A DNA stretch of 61,631 nt from Streptomyces lonarensis (GTDB taxonomy: Bacteria > Actinomycetota > Actinomycetes > Streptomycetales > Streptomycetaceae): positions 7,703 to 69,333 of the forward strand of contig NZ_JAAVJD010000006.1 of the NCBI RefSeq assembly GCF_012033735.1, written 5' to 3'. Below are positions 57,729 to 61,631 of the stretch, piece after piece (within the stretch, counting starts at the first letter, position 1; the number at the start of each line of letters is the position of its first letter). A model generated the notes under the pieces. It was not told the origin of the DNA and ran no database searches. It was given only the letters and a program-made list of their open reading frames with translations. The position numbers and the translations under genes are program-made.

Positions 57729-58895
57729 ATGCTGCGCTTCGAACAGGTCACCAAGCGGTACCCGGACGGAACCCTCGCCGTGGACAACCTGTCGCTGGAG
57801 GTGGCCGAGGGCGAGCTGGTCACCCTGGTCGGTCCGTCCGGCTGCGGCAAGACGACCACGATGAAGCTGGTCAACCGGCTGGAGGAGCCCACCTCCGGCC
57901 GCATCCTGCTGGACGGCGAGGACATCGCCGGCATCCACCCCGTCGCCCTGCGGCGCCGCATCGGGTACGTCATCCAGCAGGGCGGCCTCTTCCCCCACCG
58001 CACGGTGCTCGACAACACCGCCACCGTCCTCCAGCTCCTGGAGTGGAAGAAGCCCGCGGCCCGCAAGCGCGCCGCCGAGATGCTGGACCTGGTCGGCCTC
58101 GACCCGTCCGTCTACGGCTCCCGCTACCCCGGCCAGCTCTCCGGCGGCCAGCGGCAGCGCGTCGGCGTGGCACGCGCCCTCGCCGCCGACCCGCCGGTGC
58201 TGCTGATGGACGAGCCGTTCGGCGCCGTCGACCCCGTGGTCCGCGAACGGCTCCAGAACGAGTTCCTGCGGCTCCAGGCGGAGGTCCGCAAGACCGTCCT
58301 CTTCGTCACCCACGACATCGAGGAGGCCGTGCGGCTCGGCGACCGCATCGCCGTCTTCGGCCAGGGCCGCATCGAGCAGTTCGACCCGCCGGCCACCCTG
58401 CTCGGCGCCCCCGCCACCGACTACGTGGCCCAGTTCGTCGGCGCCGACCGCGGCCTCAAGCGCCTGTCGGTCACCGCCGTCGAGGAGGGCGACCTCGAAC
58501 AGCCCCCGCTGGTGGACCTCGGCGACGACATGGCCGACGCCGCGACCCGCATGCGCGACAGCGGCGCCCGCTGGGCGGTCGTCCTCGACGGGTCCGGCAA
58601 CCTCCACGGCTGGGTGCCGCGCCCCGCCGCCGGCAAGTCGGTCACCGGCCGGGTCGCCGACCACGCCCGGCGCATGGAGGCATGGCTGCCGCTCGGCTCC
58701 TCGCTCAAGCAGGCGTTCGGGATGATGCTCCAGTACGACGCGGGCTGGATCGCGGTCCTCGACGGCGACCGCTTCCTCGGCGTCCTCACACCCGCCCGCC
58801 TCCACGAGGCGCTGCGCCGCTCCATCGACGCCGACGCCCAGGACGTCGAACGCGCCGAGGTCCGGCTGGAGACGCTGCCCAACGGCCCCGCCTGA
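57729..58895 (+). CDS. Glycine betaine/choline ABC transporter ATP-binding protein with CBS domains (OpuCA-like)
   Basis: About 388 residues. One nucleotide-binding domain carries Walker A GPSGCGKTT, signature LSGGQRQRVGVARAL and Walker B VLLMDEPFGAVD. Two CBS-like motifs follow (ATRMRDSGARWAVVLDGSG and GMMLQYDAGWIAVLDGDRFLGVLT), the osmosensing part of OpuCA-type proteins. The ATG at 57729 is preferred because GGGGGAAG lies about ten bases upstream; ATG 57720 is too close to it. It is transcribed away from the permeases, which splits the transporter over two strands. Confidence 0.92.
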   Translation: MLRFEQVTKRYPDGTLAVDNLSLEVAEGELVTLVGPSGCGKTTTMKLVNRLEEPTSGRILLDGEDIAGIHPVALRRRIGYVIQQGGLFPHRTVLDNTATVLQLLEWKKPAARKRAAEMLDLVGLDPSVYGSRYPGQLSGGQRQRVGVARALAADPPVLLMDEPFGAVDPVVRERLQNEFLRLQAEVRKTVLFVTHDIEEAVRLGDRIAVFGQGRIEQFDPPATLLGAPATDYVAQFVGADRGLKRLSVTAVEEGDLEQPPLVDLGDDMADAATRMRDSGARWAVVLDGSGNLHGWVPRPAAGKSVTGRVADHARRMEAWLPLGSSLKQAFGMMLQYDAGWIAVLDGDRFLGVLTPARLHEALRRSIDADAQDVERAEVRLETLPNGPA

Positions 58896-59109
58896 CGGCC
58901 CCGCCCGGCGGGCGCCGCGCACCCCCGCGGGAGCGGGCGCCGCCGGTCCGCGGACGTCGGCCGTGGACCGCGCTGCGGGACGCGGGCCGGCGAACCGGGG
59001 GAGCGGCGCCCAACCCCCGCTACCGGCCGTTCCGAGCCGCCGCAGCATGGCGTGATGTGTGGGCCGCGCGTCGTTGACGCCCACCGCGCCCCGTCCCAGG
59101 GTGGACGGT

Positions 59110-60084
59110 GTGGACACACGCCGCGTCGTCTTCGTGATCTTCGAGGGGTTCCAGGCCCTCGACCTCCTCGGGCCCTACGAGGTCTTCGAACAAGCCCGCC
59201 GGCACGGCGGCGGCTACCGCTGCGAGATCGCGGCCCGCCGGCCCGGGCCGGTCCGCAGCAGCGGTGGGGTCGTCATCGACGCCGAGCGCGGCCTGGCGGC
59301 GGTCCCGACCGCCGAGGTGGACACCCTCGTCCTGGCCGGCGGGGAGGGCGTGGACGAGGCGCGCCACGATGCGGAGCTGACCGCCTGGATCGCCGCATGC
59401 GCCGACTCCCGCCGCGTCGCCTCGGTGTGCAGCGGGGTGTTCCTGCTCGGCGCGGCCGGACTGCTCGCCGGACGGCGTGTCACGACCCACTGGGGCCGCG
59501 CCGACCAGCTCGCCCGGGAGCACCCGGAGGCGACGGTCGACCGGGACCCCGTCCACATCCGCGACGGCTCGGTCTGGACCTCGGCGGGGGTCACCGCCGG
59601 GATGGACCTCGCGCTCGCGCTGGTCGAGGACGACATGGGCCGCGACACCGCCCACGCCATCGCCCGTGAGCTGGTCCTCTTCCTCCGCCGGCCCGGCACC
59701 CAGTCGCAGTTCAGCGTTCCGCTGTGGTCCGCCCAACCGGCCACCGAGCCGATCCGGGCGGCGGTCGCCGCGGTCCACACCGATCCCGGCGCCCGGCACA
59801 CCGCCGAGGAGCTCGCCCGCCGCGCCGGGCTGAGCCCCCGCCACCTGCAACGGCGGTTCACCGCCGAACTGGGCGTGCCACCGGGCGAGTACGTCGAGAC
59901 GGCGCGCGTGGAGGCTGCCAAGCGTGCCCTCGTCGCAGGTGAGGAGCCGGTGGCGACGGTCGCCCGCCGCTGCGGCTTCGGCACCGCGGAGACGTTGCGC
60001 CGCACCTTCCACCGCCGGGTGGGCGTCAGCCCCTCCGACTACCGCGACCGCTTTCGCACCAGCGGGGAGCGGGCCGCCCGCTGA
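59110..60084 (+). CDS. GlxA family AraC-type regulator (DJ-1/PfpI plus HTH)
   Basis: About 324 residues. The N-terminal DJ-1/PfpI-like domain (about 1-170) has VFVIFEGFQALDLLGPYEVFE and VCSGVFLLGAAGLLAGRR. The C-terminal double HTH of the AraC type (about 215-315) has AEELARRAGLSPRHLQRRF and VARRCGFGTAETLRRTFHRRVGVSPSDYR. The GTG at 59110 follows AGGGTGG; GTG 59101 is an alternative. A DJ-1/PfpI enzyme gene lies 200 bases downstream and may be its target. Confidence 0.9.
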   Translation: MDTRRVVFVIFEGFQALDLLGPYEVFEQARRHGGGYRCEIAARRPGPVRSSGGVVIDAERGLAAVPTAEVDTLVLAGGEGVDEARHDAELTAWIAACADSRRVASVCSGVFLLGAAGLLAGRRVTTHWGRADQLAREHPEATVDRDPVHIRDGSVWTSAGVTAGMDLALALVEDDMGRDTAHAIARELVLFLRRPGTQSQFSVPLWSAQPATEPIRAAVAAVHTDPGARHTAEELARRAGLSPRHLQRRFTAELGVPPGEYVETARVEAAKRALVAGEEPVATVARRCGFGTAETLRRTFHRRVGVSPSDYRDRFRTSGERAAR

Positions 60085-60282
60085 GGCGGCGCCCCTTCCC
60101 GGGGGCCGGAGAGCGCGGCCGAGTCGGGGCGCCCGCGCTCCGCGCCGTACGCCCGGAAGAGCAGCACCGACGGCAGAGGCCGACCGGACCGCCCCGCCGG
60201 GAACCGCCCGCCCGGGACCCCGCGCCGCCGGACCCGCACGACCGACCCACCGGCACCGCACAGCCGACACCGAGGAGCAGGC

Positions 60283-60894
60283 ATGACGACATACGGGCTG
60301 TTGATCTTCGACGGCGTGGAGGAACTCGACTTCGTCGGACCGTGGGAGGTGCTCACCAACTCCGCGATACTGCGCGACGCCGGCGACCGGGCGGTGCTGA
60401 TATCCGGCTCGTCCGACCAGCTCCGCCCCGTGGTCTGCAACAAGGGCATGCGGGTGGTCCCCGACCACACCCTGGCCGACCACCCGCCGCTGGACGTCCT
60501 GCTGGTCCCGGGCGGCCCCGGGGTGACGCGCGCCGTCACCGACCCGGCGCTGATCGGATGGGTCGGCCGGGTCGCCGCGGATGCCCGGTGGGTCACCTCG
60601 GTCTGCACCGGCGTCCTGCTGCTGCACGAGGCGGGCCCGGCCCGCGGCCGCCGCGTCGCCACCCACCACTCCTGCGAGGACGCGCTGGAGGCGCAGGGTG
60701 AGGTGACCGTGGTGCGGGACGCCCGGTACGTCGTCGACGGGTCGCTCGTCACCAGCCAGGGCGTCTCCGCGGGCATCGACATGGCGCTGTGGCTCGTCGG
60801 GCGCCTGTACGGCAGGGACCACGCACGGGCGGTGCGCCGGCACATCCAGTACGACCCCGCGCCGCCCTACCTGGCCGACGAACCGCTCGGCTGA
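60283..60894 (+). CDS. DJ-1/PfpI family protein (isonitrile hydratase-like)
   Basis: 203 residues. It begins YGLLIFDGVEELDFVGPWEVL and has the nucleophile elbow VCTGVLLLHEAG (Cys near residue 107) followed by GRRVATHHSCEDALE and VTSQGVSAGIDMALWL. This subgroup includes isonitrile hydratases and GATase1-like enzymes of unknown substrate. Start: ATG 60283 with AGGAGC upstream. It is probably controlled by the GlxA-type regulator next to it. Confidence 0.88.
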   Translation: MTTYGLLIFDGVEELDFVGPWEVLTNSAILRDAGDRAVLISGSSDQLRPVVCNKGMRVVPDHTLADHPPLDVLLVPGGPGVTRAVTDPALIGWVGRVAADARWVTSVCTGVLLLHEAGPARGRRVATHHSCEDALEAQGEVTVVRDARYVVDGSLVTSQGVSAGIDMALWLVGRLYGRDHARAVRRHIQYDPAPPYLADEPLG

Positions 60895-60983
60895 GCGGCC
60901 ACCGCGCCCGCTGGGCCCGCCCGCCGCGCCCGTCCGTTGCGCCCGTCCGTTGCGTCGCAGCCGCGGCGGGCCCGGGGGTGGCT

Positions 60984-61469
60984 TCAGGCGGGGGAGCCCA
61001 GCGGGCCGTTCTCGTCGTCCTCGGGCAGCCGGCAGATCCGCTCCAGCCAGAGCGCCGCGGCGCACACCGCGACACCCATGAGCACGCAGAGCCCGGCGTA
61101 GATCGCCTGGTCGCGGCGGGCCGACACGTCGAGGTACTCCAGCACCAGGAAGATGCCCAGCCCGCCGTAGACACCGGAGACGACCGAGACCACCAGCGCA
61201 CTCGCCTGACCGAGCACCACCGCGCGCGCGGCCATCATCGGCTCCACGCCGCGCGCGCCGGGCCTGCGCTCCCTGGCCGCCTTGATACGCGACCGGAGCA
61301 GCAGCGCGGTGGCCAGCAGCACCGCGGCGATCGCGCCCAGCGCCACCGGCGCCAGCAGCGGCACCGCCGGCAGCATGCCGTGCGAGTCCATCAGCCCGGC
61401 CGCCGCCCAGGCGAGGACGAACGCCCCGGCGAACAACCCGAGCAGCGTGCCGATCCGCAGTTGCGTCAC
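60984..61469 (-). CDS. DUF3180 membrane protein
   Basis: About 161 residues from GTG 61469, with GGAGGG about ten bases upstream. It has four hydrophobic helices (TLLGLFAGAFVLAWAAAGL, PLLAPVALGAIAAVLLATALLL, SALVVSVVSGVYGGLGIFLVL, AIYAGLCVLMGVAVCAAAL) and a short acidic tail. The pattern fits DUF3180, which in many Actinobacteria follows folK in the folate cluster. Here it lies 18 kb from folE on the opposite strand; whether folK is further right cannot be seen. Confidence 0.82.
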   Translation of the reverse strand: MTQLRIGTLLGLFAGAFVLAWAAAGLMDSHGMLPAVPLLAPVALGAIAAVLLATALLLRSRIKAARERRPGARGVEPMMAARAVVLGQASALVVSVVSGVYGGLGIFLVLEYLDVSARRDQAIYAGLCVLMGVAVCAAALWLERICRLPEDDENGPLGSPA

Positions 61470-61631
61470 CGCGCCTGTCCCTCCGCACCGTCGGGGCCAT
61501 CCCCGGCCGTGTACCCGTCTCGTGTCCGTGCGCGCCCCGGCGCGGGGCGCGGGGCGTGTCACGCCCGGGCGACCGCTCGGGCCGCCGGGGGTGACGCTAC
61601 CGGGCGCGGGCGGTCCCGCGCGCCCCGGCCG

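Overview
The window is about 61.6 kb of very high-G+C actinomycete DNA that reads as Streptomyces or a close relative. Signs are frequent GTG/TTG starts, almost exclusive G/C third codon positions, an initiator tRNA with the actinobacterial C1:U72 end, and several Streptomycetaceae hallmarks: UPF0182/PPA1309, DUF397 plus DUF5753 HTH regulators, DUF7848, DUF4429-SHOCT and Sel1 proteins. No insertion sequence, prophage, CRISPR array, rRNA or replication origin was seen.

Layout. 0-4.1 kb: PPA1309-family protein divergent from the UPF0182 membrane protein, then tRNA-fMet with a strong terminator. 4.3-15.6 kb: a sugar-utilisation locus with a ROK repressor, a ribose-type ABC importer (two-domain ATPase, permease, binding lipoprotein), a Gfo/Idh/MocA dehydrogenase, a cytoplasmic and a Tat-exported sugar isomerase/epimerase-like TIM barrel, and a secreted PQQ-type sugar dehydrogenase with a PKD domain. 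15.9-17.6 kb: a Sel1-repeat protein. 17.7-20.9 kb: a dense set of very small genes, comprising an HTH-DUF5753 regulator with three DUF397 proteins made by tandem duplication (a broken copy of the HTH 3' end remains), divergent from a string of overlapping small orphan genes. 21.0-25.5 kb: CrtI-like FAD oxidoreductase, SRPBCC protein, DJ-1/PfpI protein, F420/FMN split-barrel protein and a TetR regulator. 25.6-31.6 kb: a leucine/isovalerate catabolic operon (carboxyltransferase, biotin carboxylase/BCCP, HMG-CoA lyase, acyl-CoA dehydrogenase), with two inverted copies of a probable TetR operator upstream. 31.7-35.0 kb: DUF4429 protein, a small conserved-looking protein and glmS. 35.8-42.7 kb: housekeeping block of zinc metalloprotease-like protein, tilS, hpt, ftsH and folE. 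42.9-49.9 kb: siderophore-interacting flavoprotein, MerR regulator, two secreted TAP-type peptidases, and a TetR regulator divergent from a membrane protein whose frame is interrupted by a TGA. 50.0-54.5 kb: a lipoprotein, a large WXG/DUF6571-like protein with a compositionally different C-terminus, a WXG100-like partner and a coiled-coil membrane protein. 54.7-58.9 kb: an OpuC-type glycine betaine/choline ABC transporter. 59.1-61.5 kb: GlxA-type AraC regulator, DJ-1/PfpI protein, DUF3180 membrane protein.

How the parts fit. The sugar locus looks like import plus intracellular and extracellular oxidation and isomerisation of one sugar or glycoside family under ROK control. The carboxylase operon matches leucine degradation from isovaleryl-CoA to acetoacetate and acetyl-CoA. 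glmS, tilS, hpt, ftsH and folE are core functions. The most unusual parts are the DUF397/HTH duplication with its divergent micro-gene string, the WXG-type protein with swapped-looking C-terminus, the extracytoplasmic sugar enzymes, and the interrupted membrane-protein gene. All calls are from reading the sequence; no database search was run.
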